Below are positions 26,182 to 34,785 of a stretch of DNA of 64,000 nt, piece by piece. The position numbers were made by a program, and so were the translations under genes. Origin of the DNA: Chiayiivirga flava (GTDB lineage Bacteria > Pseudomonadota > Gammaproteobacteria > Xanthomonadales > Xanthomonadaceae); assembly GCF_014202825.1 (NCBI RefSeq), contig NZ_JACHHP010000002.1, positions 248,001-312,000 on the forward strand. The letters are read 5' to 3'. A model generated the notes under the pieces. The model did no database searches. It saw only the letters and a program-made list of their open reading frames with translations, and was not told where the DNA came from. Position 1 is the first letter of the stretch. Each line of letters opens with the position of its first letter.

Positions 26182-26757
26182 TCACCTCCACGGTTGCAGC
26201 GCCGCGCGCAACTTGCGCACGGCGCGGAAGATCGCCTGCTTGCTCTGGCCGACGGTCAGATCGAGCGTGGCGGAAATGTGTTCGAGCGATTCGCCCTCGT
26301 GGTGGCGCAGGACGAAGGCGGCGCGTTCGAGTGCGCTCAGGTGCTGCATCTGGGCGCGGATTCGGTGCCCGATCTGGGCGCCGACGGCGTGTTCGTCGGG
26401 GCCGGGTTCCTCGTCGCCGATCGCGTCGAGGAAATCGCCCGGGTCGTCGTCGTGCGCGCTGCCGCCGACGGCGACCTCGTGCCGGTGCCGGGCGTTGCGG
26501 CGCAACTGTTCGAGCGCGGCGTTGACCGCGATGCGGTGCAGCCAGGTGCGGAACGCGGCGCGGCCGTCGAAGTCGGCCAGCCCGCGCCAGGCCTTGTAGA
26601 GCGCCTCCTGTACCGCGTCCTCGGCCAGCGCAGCGTCGCGCGTGATCCGTTCGCACAACACGAACAGCGGGCGCGCGTGCGCATCCACCAGGCACTTGAA
26701 TGCGGCGGTGTCGCCCTGCCGGGCCCGTTCCACCCAGCGCGGGTCGGTGTCGATCAT
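26182..26757 (-). CDS. ECF-type RNA polymerase sigma factor
   Basis: 191 aa. Region 2 reads LFVLCERITRDAALAEDAVQ, with FRTWLHRIAVNAALEQLRR after it. Region 4 reads LSALERAAFVLRHHEGESLE followed by the helix-turn-helix ISATLDLTVGQSKQAIFRAVRKLR. Between them is an acidic linker (DDDPGDFLDAIGDEEPGPDE). First gene of a four-gene unit with spacings of 2, 15 and -4 bp (anti-sigma candidate, HEAT1, HEAT2). Divergent from mscS with 118 bp between starts, where its autoregulated promoter should lie; no clear ECF promoter pair was identified by eye. Confidence 0.9.
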   Translation of the reverse strand: MIDTDPRWVERARQGDTAAFKCLVDAHARPLFVLCERITRDAALAEDAVQEALYKAWRGLADFDGRAAFRTWLHRIAVNAALEQLRRNARHRHEVAVGGSAHDDDPGDFLDAIGDEEPGPDEHAVGAQIGHRIRAQMQHLSALERAAFVLRHHEGESLEHISATLDLTVGQSKQAIFRAVRKLRAALQPWR

Positions 26758-26875
26758 GCGGGCTTGGATGCGCGCACGGCGCGATCGGTTAGCAGGCGCC
26801 AGTGTCGGCGATCCGCGGCCCCGTGGTCACTTGCGATTCAACGACATGCCGTCGGTGGCTGGCATAGTCCCCGGG

Positions 26876-28009
26876 ATGGACCTGTCCGCACGCATCGACT
26901 GGGACGCCATGCTCGCCGTGGCCATGCCGCTCGGCGCGGCCGCGCTGCTGGGCCTGGCCGTGCATCTGCTGCTGATGCGCATCGCCCGCCGCGTGCGCGC
27001 CGCGGATTCGCGCCGCGGCCGCATCCTTCGCGTGATCGCGCTGCCGCTGGCGTTTGCGGTGCCGCTGCTGATGCTCGCGCTCGCGCTGCGCGCGACGCCG
27101 CTGCCGCCGCAGGCGCTCGACTGGAGCCAGCACGCGATCCGCATCGCGCTGTTCGCGTGCGTGACGTGGCTGCTGGTGCGTGTGGTGTCCGGCATCGAAC
27201 GCGCGATCCTGCGCCAGTACCCCATCGACGTGGCCGACAACGTCCACGCGCGCCGCATCCACACGCAGACGCGCGTGCTCGGCCGGGTGGTGATGGGCGC
27301 GATCGTGCTGCTCGGCGTGGCCACGGCACTGATGACCTTCCCGGCCGTGCGCCAGGTCGGCGCCACGCTGCTGGCGTCGGCCGGTATCATCGGCATCGCG
27401 GCCGGCATCGCGGCCAAGCCCGTGTTCAGCAACCTCATCGCCGGGCTGCAGATCGCGCTGGCCCAGCCGATCCGGCTCGACGACGTGGTCATCGTCGAGG
27501 GCGAGTGGGGCCGCATCGAGGAGATCACCGCGTCCTACGTGGTGGTGCGCATCTGGGACGAGCGTCGTCTCGTGGTGCCGCTGACCTGGTTCATCGAACA
27601 TCCGTTCCAGAACTGGACGCGCAGCACCGCCGACATGCTCGGCACCGCGGTGCTGTGGCTCGACTACCGCACCCCGATGGCGGCGGTACGCGACGAGCTG
27701 CAGCGCATCTGCAGCGACGATCCACGCTGGGACGGCAAGGTGTGCATCGCGCAGGTCACCGACACGTCCGAATCCACGATGCAGGTCCGCCTGCTGGTCA
27801 GCGCGCGCAACTCCGGCGATGCCTTCGATCTGCGCTGCGCGGTGCGCGAAGGCCTGATCGCCTTTCTCGCGCGCGAGCATCCCGAGGCGCTGCCGCGGAC
27901 GCGCGCAACGCTCACCCGCAGCGGTGGCGACGACGGGCCGTCGCACGCGCCGGCCGCCGAGACCGTGCGTTCGCCGCACGCCGAGGATGGGGAGCTGCCC
28001 GGGGACTGA
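26876..28009 (+). CDS. MscS-family mechanosensitive channel
   Basis: 377 aa. Hydrophobic helices at the N-terminus lead to the pore helix SAGIIGIAAGIAAKPVFSNL, rich in Ala/Gly as in MscS TM3, and then the cytoplasmic beta domain (IRLDDVVIVEGEWGRIEEIT, VPLTWFIEHPFQNWTR). A hydrophilic tail of about 40 residues follows. The family releases solutes on hypo-osmotic shock. ATG 26876 is selected; CATAGT lies about 7 bp upstream, so the mRNA could be leaderless. The 3' end lies inside a terminator stem shared with the convergent GIY-YIG gene. Confidence 0.9.
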   Translation: MDLSARIDWDAMLAVAMPLGAAALLGLAVHLLLMRIARRVRAADSRRGRILRVIALPLAFAVPLLMLALALRATPLPPQALDWSQHAIRIALFACVTWLLVRVVSGIERAILRQYPIDVADNVHARRIHTQTRVLGRVVMGAIVLLGVATALMTFPAVRQVGATLLASAGIIGIAAGIAAKPVFSNLIAGLQIALAQPIRLDDVVIVEGEWGRIEEITASYVVVRIWDERRLVVPLTWFIEHPFQNWTRSTADMLGTAVLWLDYRTPMAAVRDELQRICSDDPRWDGKVCIAQVTDTSESTMQVRLLVSARNSGDAFDLRCAVREGLIAFLAREHPEALPRTRATLTRSGGDDGPSHAPAAETVRSPHAEDGELPGD

Positions 28010-28036
28010 CCGCTGCACGCCGACGCGGTCAGTCCC
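28002..28036. terminator. Bidirectional terminator overlapping two stop codons
   Basis: A 12-bp perfect stem (GGGACTGACCGC / GCGGTCAGTCCC) around an 11-nt loop. The left arm contains the mscS stop TGA (28007-28009) and the right arm contains the stop of the convergent GIY-YIG gene (28029-28031), so both genes end within one hairpin. Confidence 0.65.
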
Positions 28037-28319
28037 GCTCCGGGCACGGTGTGGCGTCGATCTGCGCGAGGTAGCCGATCTTGCGCGCCCGCGGCAGCTG
28101 CCTGATCGCGTATTCGGCGCGCGACGCGGCCGCGCGATCGGGATACGGACGCGAGCCCACCAGCCGCCGCGGCGGATTGGCGCGCGTATAGCGTGCGCCG
28201 CGTCCCTCGCAATGTGCGGCGTAGCGGCGCGGCAGATCGTTGGTGATGCCGGCGTACAACGCGCCGTTGACGCATTCGATCAGGTACAGGCACCAGCCGC
28301 CGCGATCAGCGTCCGGCAT
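28029..28319 (-). CDS. GIY-YIG domain protein
   Basis: 96 aa, the usual size of the stand-alone UPF0213/YhbQ-type GIY-YIG proteins. The motif is present as [20 protein letters not shown], followed by [20 protein letters not shown] with the conserved Arg and a later Glu ([10 protein letters not shown]). These proteins resemble nuclease domains; a cellular role is not settled. Start ATG 28319 overlaps the 3' end of the upstream membrane-protein gene by 14 bp, so they are likely cotranscribed. Confidence 0.85.
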   Translation of the reverse strand: MPDADRGGWCLYLIECVNGALYAGITNDLPRRYAAHCEGRGARYTRANPPRRLVGSRPYPDRAAASRAEYAIRQLPRARKIGYLAQIDATPCPERD

Positions 28320-28716
28320 CGTCGCGCGACGCCGCGCCCACGGCGCGTTCGGCCGAACGGAACGAGCGCGCCACAAGGCCGATGCCGGCGGCGAGCAGCC
28401 CGAGCATCACCACCGTGTTGAACAGGCTGGTCGACTGGAAGTAGATGCGCATGTTCATCAGCACGCCGGCGAGGATAATCACGGCGCCGGCGATCAGCAG
28501 CAGCCAGCCGATGACCGAGCGACCGTCGAAGAACAGCACGCCGATGCCGACCAGCAGCGGCAGCAGCGACAGTCCGAAGCTGTTGTAGCCCCACAGCGTC
28601 CAGCCGCCGCCGCTCACCGTGACCTGGTTGAGCAGCATCCAGCCGCCCGCGATCACGCAGACGAATCCGATCAGGAACAGCCCCACTCCTCCGTCCGTGC
28701 CACCCGCACCGCGCAT
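28306..28716 (-). CDS. Small multi-pass membrane protein
   Basis: 136 aa with four hydrophobic segments: [54 protein letters not shown] and [20 protein letters not shown] short conserved-looking [12 protein letters not shown] lies between the last two. I do not recognise a named family with confidence. Its end overlaps the GIY-YIG gene start by 14 bp, and it follows the M23 peptidase gene by 76 bp on the same strand. Confidence 0.65.
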   Translation of the reverse strand: MRGAGGTDGGVGLFLIGFVCVIAGGWMLLNQVTVSGGGWTLWGYNSFGLSLLPLLVGIGVLFFDGRSVIGWLLLIAGAVIILAGVLMNMRIYFQSTSLFNTVVMLGLLAAGIGLVARSFRSAERAVGAASRDDAGR

Positions 28717-28792
28717 CGCGTGTCCCCGTCAGCGCAGCGCACGCCGCTGCCGCGTGCATCTTCGCTGCACGCGGCGCGGATTTCCATGACCG

Positions 28793-29701
28793 TCAGTTGG
28801 CGGGCGAATCTTCCGGCGGCTCCTTGGCATCGGCCGCATCGATCTTCTTCTCCGCCGTGCGTGGCGAATCGCCGATGCTCGGCAGCGTGTTCGGCGTATC
28901 GAGCAGCAGCAGCGGATCGATGCGCGCGCCGAGCCAGCGGAACCCCAGATGCAGATGCGGCCCGGTCGAACGCCCCGTCGAGCCGACCGTGCCGAGCGAC
29001 TGGCCGCGTTCGACCTCGTCGCCGGTCTTCACCGCCAGATCGGCCATGTGGAAGTTCATGCTGATCAGGCCGCCGCCGTGGTCCACGAACACGGTGTTGC
29101 CGGTGTAGAACTGCTCCTCGGCCAGCACCACGGTGCCGTCGGCCACGGCCTTGACCGGGTTGCCCGCGCCGACGGGAAAGTCGCGCCCGGTGTGCTGGCT
29201 TTCCTTGCTGCCGTTGAAGAGGCGGTGGCTGCCGAAATCGTCCTCGCTGTCGGGCAGGGTGGCCGACGGGCGCGACAGCGGCAGCGAGAAACGCGGCTCG
29301 CCGATGTCGCGCTCAAACAGGGCGAGCACACGCTTGCGCTCCTCGATGTGGCGCTTGCGGTTGTCCTCCGACACATTCAGATAGGTGTCGTCCGGCAGTT
29401 CGATCTCGACCTTCGGAAATTCGACCGCCTCGACCGTGACCGAGCTCAGGTGCTGCTTGCCGTCCTGGTCGTACAGCGCGATCTCGTGCACGCCGGGCTT
29501 GGCGCGGAAATCGATCGGGTAGTAGCAGGCCGCGTCGACGGCCGGGTAGCGCTTGCCGCGGAAGCCGCATTCGTCGGCAGCCATGCCGTTCCAGCGCACG
29601 ACGCCGCCCTGCGGCGCTTTCACCCCTTCGACCTCGGCGGCGTGGGCGGACGTGGCGAGCGCGACGGCAAGCGCGGCGAAGGCGAGGCGGGGTGCGTGCA
29701 T
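28793..29701 (-). CDS. Exported M23 family metallopeptidase
   Basis: 302 aa. A signal peptide (MHAPRLAFAALAVALATSAH) and a beta-rich N-terminal domain (about 25-120) precede a LytM/M23 domain. Zinc ligands are HTGRD (His about 168, Asp about 172) and HLHLG (about 249-253). This family cuts peptidoglycan cross-links, or if inactive activates amidases; here the zinc motifs look intact. The tail is rich in Asp/Glu/Pro. The start at 29701 has a Shine-Dalgarno-like GGAG upstream. A paired-repeat element lies just upstream (29772-29950). Confidence 0.9.
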   Translation of the reverse strand: MHAPRLAFAALAVALATSAHAAEVEGVKAPQGGVVRWNGMAADECGFRGKRYPAVDAACYYPIDFRAKPGVHEIALYDQDGKQHLSSVTVEAVEFPKVEIELPDDTYLNVSEDNRKRHIEERKRVLALFERDIGEPRFSLPLSRPSATLPDSEDDFGSHRLFNGSKESQHTGRDFPVGAGNPVKAVADGTVVLAEEQFYTGNTVFVDHGGGLISMNFHMADLAVKTGDEVERGQSLGTVGSTGRSTGPHLHLGFRWLGARIDPLLLLDTPNTLPSIGDSPRTAEKKIDAADAKEPPEDSPAN

Positions 29702-30097
29702 GGAGGTCTCCGGAGCGGGCGCGACGGAGGCCGCGCGGACGCGGGCGTGCAGCAAGCGATGTGCCATGTACTGCTTCCTTCTCCCGCCGGGAGAAGGTGC
29801 CGAAGGTGGATGAGGGCGCCACGTCGCGGTCTGCCGGAGGCCGACAGGCCGAACTCCGCTGCGTGCGAGCTTCGGCGGTCGCGGCCGCTCCACCCTCATC
29901 CGGCCCTGCCGGGCCACCTTCTCCCGGCGGGAGAAGGAAGCAGGCGGCGCGGCGACCACGATTGCAAAGCTCCGGATGGACGACCACAAGGCAGGCAAAA
30001 CGCACGCCCGACGCACCCGCGACTGGCCCGCCGCCACCCCGCCCCGTATCCTTGCGCGCTTCACGGCCCCGTGCCGCCCGTTTCCGGTGACCCCGAT
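29702..30097. other. 396-bp gap with a paired-hairpin element
   Basis: Divergent region between the M23 gene and the DUF3297 gene. About half is the repeat at 29772-29950. The remainder (29951-30097) holds the DUF3297 leader; no gene recognised. Confidence 0.5.
29772..29950. repeat. Paired-hairpin element, CTTCTCCC family (copy)
   Basis: Two hairpins in inverted orientation, CCTTCTCCC GCC GGGAGAAGG (29777-29797) and CCTTCTCCC GGC GGGAGAAGG (29927-29947), with inward-facing GGATGAGGGCGCC and CACCCTCATCC segments. About 110 bp of unrelated filler lies between. The layout matches the element at 61635-61801. Confidence 0.8.
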
Positions 30098-30355
30098 ATG
30101 TCCGACACCCCGCCCGACCGCCTGTCCACCGACCCGCGCAGCAAGTTCCACGACAAGGCCGTGCTCGAGCGCGGCGTCGGCATCCGCTTCAAGGGCGAGG
30201 AAAAAACCAACGTCGAGGAATATTGCATCAGCGAAGGCTGGGTGCGCCTGCCCGTCGGCCGCTCGCTCGACCGCCGCGGGCAACCGATGACCCTCAAGGT
30301 GAAGGGCGAGGTGGAGGCGTATTTCTACGATCAGGTGAACCGCGAAGAGACCTGA
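30098..30355 (+). CDS. DUF3297 family protein
   Basis: 85 aa, full length for the family. Recognised by PPDRLSTDPRSKFHDKAVLE, RGVGIRFKGEEKTNVEEYCI, and the end GEVEAYFYDQ. Small, soluble, charged; glutathione-peroxidase-like names sometimes attached to this family are not supported. It stands alone on the plus strand and converges on the thioesterase gene. ATG 30098 is taken; no strong ribosome site is visible. Confidence 0.85.
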   Translation: MSDTPPDRLSTDPRSKFHDKAVLERGVGIRFKGEEKTNVEEYCISEGWVRLPVGRSLDRRGQPMTLKVKGEVEAYFYDQVNREET

Positions 30356-30451
30356 GCCCCGCGCGCCGCGTCGTTGGACACCTTGCGGGCTGGCCGCTCG
30401 ACACCGGCAACCGCGATGCCCTGGTCGCCGCGCTCCGGCGCGCGGCGCTGC

Positions 30452-30488
30452 TGCCGGCGCACTAGGATCCGGATCGATCTCGCCGGCA
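30452..30488. terminator. Weak hairpin at the 3' end of the thioesterase gene
   Basis: TGCCGGCG / CGCCGGCA, 8 bp with a 21-nt loop that itself contains GATCCGGATC. It lies in the 134-bp space between convergent genes, touching the thioesterase stop codon. Confidence 0.3.
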
Positions 30489-30489
30489 C

Positions 30490-31104
30490 TCAGCCCGGAT
30501 ACCGCGCAAGAAAATCGCGTCGCGCAGCTTCGATGTCCTTGCGCATGCGCATGATGTCGCGCGCGTAGGCGGCGAGTTCGCGCTCGCGGTCCGTGCCCGG
30601 CGTGTAGGCGGGCACGGGAATCGAGCGGCGCTGCGCGTCCTGCGCCACGAACACCATCAGGCAGTGCGTGGTGCGCTCGGCGCCTTCGGCCGTGGTATCG
30701 CGGGCCGACACGGTCACCGCCACGTGCATGCTGGTGGTGCCGGTGAGCACGATCTGCGCGTGCACTTCCACCAGCTGCCCAATGCGCACCGGCCGCTCGA
30801 ACTGGATGCCGCCCACGTACACCGTGACGCAGTAGGTGCCGGCCCAGCCGGCGGCGCAGGCGTAGCCGGCCTGGTCGATCCATTTCATCACCGCGCCGCC
30901 GTGCACGTTGCCGCCGAAGTTCACGTCGCCGGGTTCGGCGAGGAAGCGGAAGGTGAGTTCGCGCTGGGTGCCGGCGATGGGAGCGTCCCTCGTGAGCGGT
31001 GGCCCGTTCGATGGTAGCAGCAGATGCGCCGTGCGATGCCGGCCTGCGTATGCAACAGAACGGGTCGGCAGGCAGTCCGCCGACCTCGATCCCCCACGGA
31101 GCAT
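30490..31104 (-). CDS. Acyl-CoA thioesterase, hotdog fold
   Basis: 204 aa as called. The hotdog thioesterase core is plain: RELTFRFLAEPGDVNFGGNV, HGGAVMKWIDQAGYACAAGW, and VYVGGIQFERPVRIGQLVEV. These enzymes hydrolyse acyl-CoA to free acid and CoA. The start is uncertain: the only in-frame ATG before the conserved core is at 31104, which adds about 43 poorly conserved residues and reaches the leader of the divergent gene at 31109. No in-frame GTG or TTG lies between it and the core, so a CTG start near 31020 is possible. Confidence 0.8.
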   Translation of the reverse strand: MLRGGSRSADCLPTRSVAYAGRHRTAHLLLPSNGPPLTRDAPIAGTQRELTFRFLAEPGDVNFGGNVHGGAVMKWIDQAGYACAAGWAGTYCVTVYVGGIQFERPVRIGQLVEVHAQIVLTGTTSMHVAVTVSARDTTAEGAERTTHCLMVFVAQDAQRRSIPVPAYTPGTDRERELAAYARDIMRMRKDIEAARRDFLARYPG

Positions 31105-31108
31105 TCGC

Positions 31109-31573
31109 ATGACCCTTCGTTCGCTACTGCTGATCGCCATGACGCTCGGTTCGGGCACCGGCACGGCGTCCGCCGCCGCGCCGCGCACACCCGCCGATTT
31201 CGCCGCCGAACAGCGCGCGGCCACGTGGCTCAGCGCCACCCAGATCGATCGCAACCCCTACCTGTGGCAAGGCAAACGCGTCGGCGTGGTGCTGCGCCTG
31301 CAGCGCATGCTCGACCCGGCCAATGCGCTGGTCCGCCAGCTCGGCGACGACGCCGGCCCGGTCTTCGTGCTCGGCGACGTGACGCCGGAAACCTTCCGCC
31401 AGACGGCCGTCATCGCCGTCGCCGAGATCGACAGCGAACGCACGAGCGTGCGCGGCCACGAACAGTTGCTGTCAAGCGCACGCCTTGTCGCCACGTTCCC
31501 GTGCACGGAAGCCGAATGCTACAACTGGCTCAACGGCGACATCGGCTGGGGCCAGCCGCTGCCGGCGCGGTGA
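31109..31573 (+). CDS. Small secreted protein of unknown function
   Basis: 154 aa. A signal peptide (MTLRSLLLIAMTLGSGTGTA, cleavage near SAA) is followed by a domain with YLWQGKRVGVVLRLQRML, VFVLGDVTPETFRQ, and two Cys near the end (FPCTEAECYNW) that could form a disulfide. I do not recognise the family; the KRVGVVLRL...VFVLGDV pattern suggests a small beta-barrel (OB-like). It is divergent from the thioesterase, with starts only 4 bp apart, and converges on the ABC permease gene. Confidence 0.6.
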   Translation: MTLRSLLLIAMTLGSGTGTASAAAPRTPADFAAEQRAATWLSATQIDRNPYLWQGKRVGVVLRLQRMLDPANALVRQLGDDAGPVFVLGDVTPETFRQTAVIAVAEIDSERTSVRGHEQLLSSARLVATFPCTEAECYNWLNGDIGWGQPLPAR

Positions 31574-31638
31574 GTATGCGGCACGGCATCGCCTGAGAAT
31601 CAGGCAGGCGGGGCGCGGAGCGGAATGCCCGCGCGCCG

Positions 31639-32396
31639 TCAGGCCTTGAGCTTGTAACCGCTGCGGAAGATCCACCAGATCGTGCCGAGGCACAGCAGCA
31701 TGAAGCCGAGTGTCGCGCCCGCGCTGATGCCAACGTGCACGTCGGAGACGCCGTAGAAGCTCCAGCGCATGCCGCTGATGAGGTACACCACCGGATTGAA
31801 CAGCGCCACCTTCTGCCACAGCGGCGGCAGCATGTCGATCGAGTAAAACGCACCACCGAGGAAGGTGAGCGGCGTCACCACCATCAGCGGGATCACCTGC
31901 AGTTTCTCGAAGCCGTCGGCCCACACGCCGATGATGAAGCCGAACAGCGAGAACGTGATCGCGGTGAGGGTCAGGAACGTCACCATCCAGAACGGATGCG
32001 CGATCTCGTACGGCACGAAGATGCGTGCCGTCACGAGGATCAGCAGGCCGAGCATCACCGATTTCGTCGCCGCCGCGCCGACATAGCCGATCACAACTTC
32101 GACCCACGACACCGGCGCCGAGAGCAGTTCGAAGATGGTGCCTGCCCACTTCGGCATGTAGATGCCGAACGACGCGTTCGAGATGCTCTCGCTCAGCAAC
32201 GACAGCATGATGAGGCCGGGAATGATGAAGGCGCCATAGCTGACGCCGCCGATGTCGCCCATGCGCGACCCGATCGCGGCGCCGAAGACGATGAAGTAGA
32301 GCGAGGTCGACAGCACCGGCGAGGCGATGCTCTGCGTCAGCGTGCGGAAGGTGCGCGCCATCTCGAAGCGGTAGATCGCGCGGATCGCGTGGAGGT

Positions 32397-32400
<4 letters not shown>
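31639..32400 (-). CDS. ABC-2 type exporter permease (YadH-like)
   Basis: 253 aa, six membrane segments. Features of the ABC-2 permease family: an N-terminal amphipathic region ([17 protein letters not shown]), the conserved loop [20 protein letters not shown], and [20 protein letters not shown]. Length and pattern fit the YadH group, which pairs with a YadG-like ATPase. Its ATG overlaps the stop of the ATPase gene (ATGA), so the subunits are made together. Substrate unknown; related systems export small molecules or drugs. Confidence 0.85.
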
Positions 32401-33353
<953 letters not shown>

Positions 33354-33455
33354 GCTAGTGGATGCGGTGGTGCGTGGCGGCGTGCGGGCGTGGGATTCAC
33401 TGTCCCGAACCGCGCCGTCGCGCTCAAAGTCACAACACATACCGCGCACCCCTAA

Positions 33456-33565
33456 CCCCGTCGTCCCGGCGAAAGCCGGGACCCAGCGGCGTGGCTTCTG
33501 CACCCGTCGGTCGCAGGCAATCGAGCCAACGCCGCTGGGTCCCGGCTTTCGCCGGGACGACGGGG
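33456..33565. repeat. REPIN-like paired palindrome, copy 1
   Basis: About 110 bp. The outer arms are perfect inverted repeats of about 37 nt, each containing its own palindrome (core CGTCCCGGCGAAAGCCGGGA followed by CCCAGCGGCGT). The arms face each other across about 35 bp of spacer. It lies between the aldo/keto reductase 3' end and the ABC ATPase gene. Confidence 0.85.
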
Positions 33566-33604
33566 GGTTGAAGTGCTCGCTGCCCCTTTCGGTCAGACAT
33601 CAGG

Positions 33605-34609
33605 TCAGTGCACCGCGCGCTCGCTGTCCAGATGCGCCATCAGCGGCGCAGCGTAACGCGTGCCCGCCGCCGCATCCTTCGGCACCGCACGCTCGATCGC
33701 GGCGATGTCGTCCGCATCGAGCACGAGGTCGAGCGCACCGAGGGATTCATCCAGCCGGTCGCGACGCCGCGCGCCGATCAGCGGCACGATGTCGTCGCCC
33801 TGCACCGCCACCCATGCGATGGCGATCTGCGCCACCGTCACGCCGCGGCGCGACGCCACCGCACGCAGTGCCTCCACCAGCGCGAGGTTGGCCTCGACGT
33901 TTCCGGCCTGGAAGCGCGGCGAGTGGCCGCGGAAATCGCCCGGCACTTTCGCCGCGTCCGCCTGCCAGTGCCCGCTGATGAGCCCGCGCGACAACACGCC
34001 GTAGGCGGTGACACCGATGCCGAGCTCGCGGCACGTCGGCAGGATCTCCGCCTCGATGCCGCGCGAGAGCAGCGAGTATTCAATCTGCAGATCGCAGATC
34101 GGATGCACCGCAGCCGCACGCCGGATCGTCTCCGGGCCCATTTCCGACAGGCCGATGTGGCGCACGTGACCGGCCTTCACCAGGTCGGCGATCGCGCCGA
34201 TGGTGTCCTCGATCGGCACCGCCGGGTCCAGCCGCGACGGGCGGTAGATGTCGATGTGATCGACGCCGAGCCGCTGCAGCGAGTAGGCGACGAAGTTCTG
34301 CACCGCAGCAGGGCGCGCGTCGTAGCCGGAAAAGCCGCCGACAGGATCGCGCAGGGCGCCGAACTTGACGCTGATCACGGCGTCGTCGCGGTTGCGGCCG
34401 CGCAGGGCTTCGGCGATCAGCAGTTCGTTGTGGCCCATGCCGTAGAAATCGCCGGTGTCGAGCAGGGTGATGCCGGCGTCGAGGGCGGCGTGGATAGTGG
34501 CGATGCTTTCGCTGCGGTCGCTCGGGCCGTACATGCCGGACATGGCCATGCAGCCGAGGCCGAGGCGGGAGACGGTGAGGCCGGTGCGGCCGAGGGTGGT
34601 GGTGTCCAT
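33605..34609 (-). CDS. Aldo/keto reductase
   Basis: 334 aa. An NADPH-dependent oxidoreductase of the AKR superfamily: TLGRTGLTVSRLGLGCMAM, DTGDFYGMGHNE (catalytic Asp and Tyr), and the Lys in ISVKFGALRD. The usual His position is replaced (DIYRPSRLDP), as in the subgroup with YRPARxDP, so this is a known variant. The C-terminal cofactor site reads VPLIGARRRDRLDESL. It is divergent from a LysR regulator, with a likely LysR site between them, so expression is probably inducible. Substrate unknown. Confidence 0.9.
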   Translation of the reverse strand: MDTTTLGRTGLTVSRLGLGCMAMSGMYGPSDRSESIATIHAALDAGITLLDTGDFYGMGHNELLIAEALRGRNRDDAVISVKFGALRDPVGGFSGYDARPAAVQNFVAYSLQRLGVDHIDIYRPSRLDPAVPIEDTIGAIADLVKAGHVRHIGLSEMGPETIRRAAAVHPICDLQIEYSLLSRGIEAEILPTCRELGIGVTAYGVLSRGLISGHWQADAAKVPGDFRGHSPRFQAGNVEANLALVEALRAVASRRGVTVAQIAIAWVAVQGDDIVPLIGARRRDRLDESLGALDLVLDADDIAAIERAVPKDAAAGTRYAAPLMAHLDSERAVH

Positions 34610-34742
34610 TGCTGCGCTCCGTTGAGTGAGGGGGTGCGGTCGCTTCCGACCGTGGCGCGGCGTCCGCGAGACAGGCGGCCGACCGTGGAGCGCAGTCTGG
34701 CCAAGCGATCAGCGTGCGATAATCCGATTCCGGCCGCACGCC

Positions 34743-34762
34743 TTGTGCGGTTTTTCGCACAA
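34743..34762. promoter_or_regulatory. Candidate LysR operator between AKR and LysR genes
   Basis: A perfect dyad TTGTGCG-N6-CGCACAA, 23 bp before the LysR start codon and 133 bp before the AKR start, in the 176-bp divergent region. Spacing and symmetry are as expected for a LysR-type binding site. Confidence 0.55.
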
Positions 34763-34785
34763 TGCTCCGCGGCAGACTGGCGCCC

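Noticed and set aside
25331-26695. The longer minus-strand frame reaching 26695, extending the anti-sigma protein
   Set aside because: The upstream part is an out-of-frame shadow of the sigma-factor gene; the ATG at 26179 with a GGAGGT site is the natural start.
30356-30465. Frame with VVGHLAGWPLDTGNRDALVA after the DUF3297 gene, perhaps a gene remnant
   Set aside because: Too short, no start or family match; more likely noncoding space between convergent genes.
33362-33571. Small frame with [10 protein letters not shown] and [10 protein letters not shown]
   Set aside because: Translation of REPIN-like copy 1; the same strings recur at every copy and are a known source of spurious genes.
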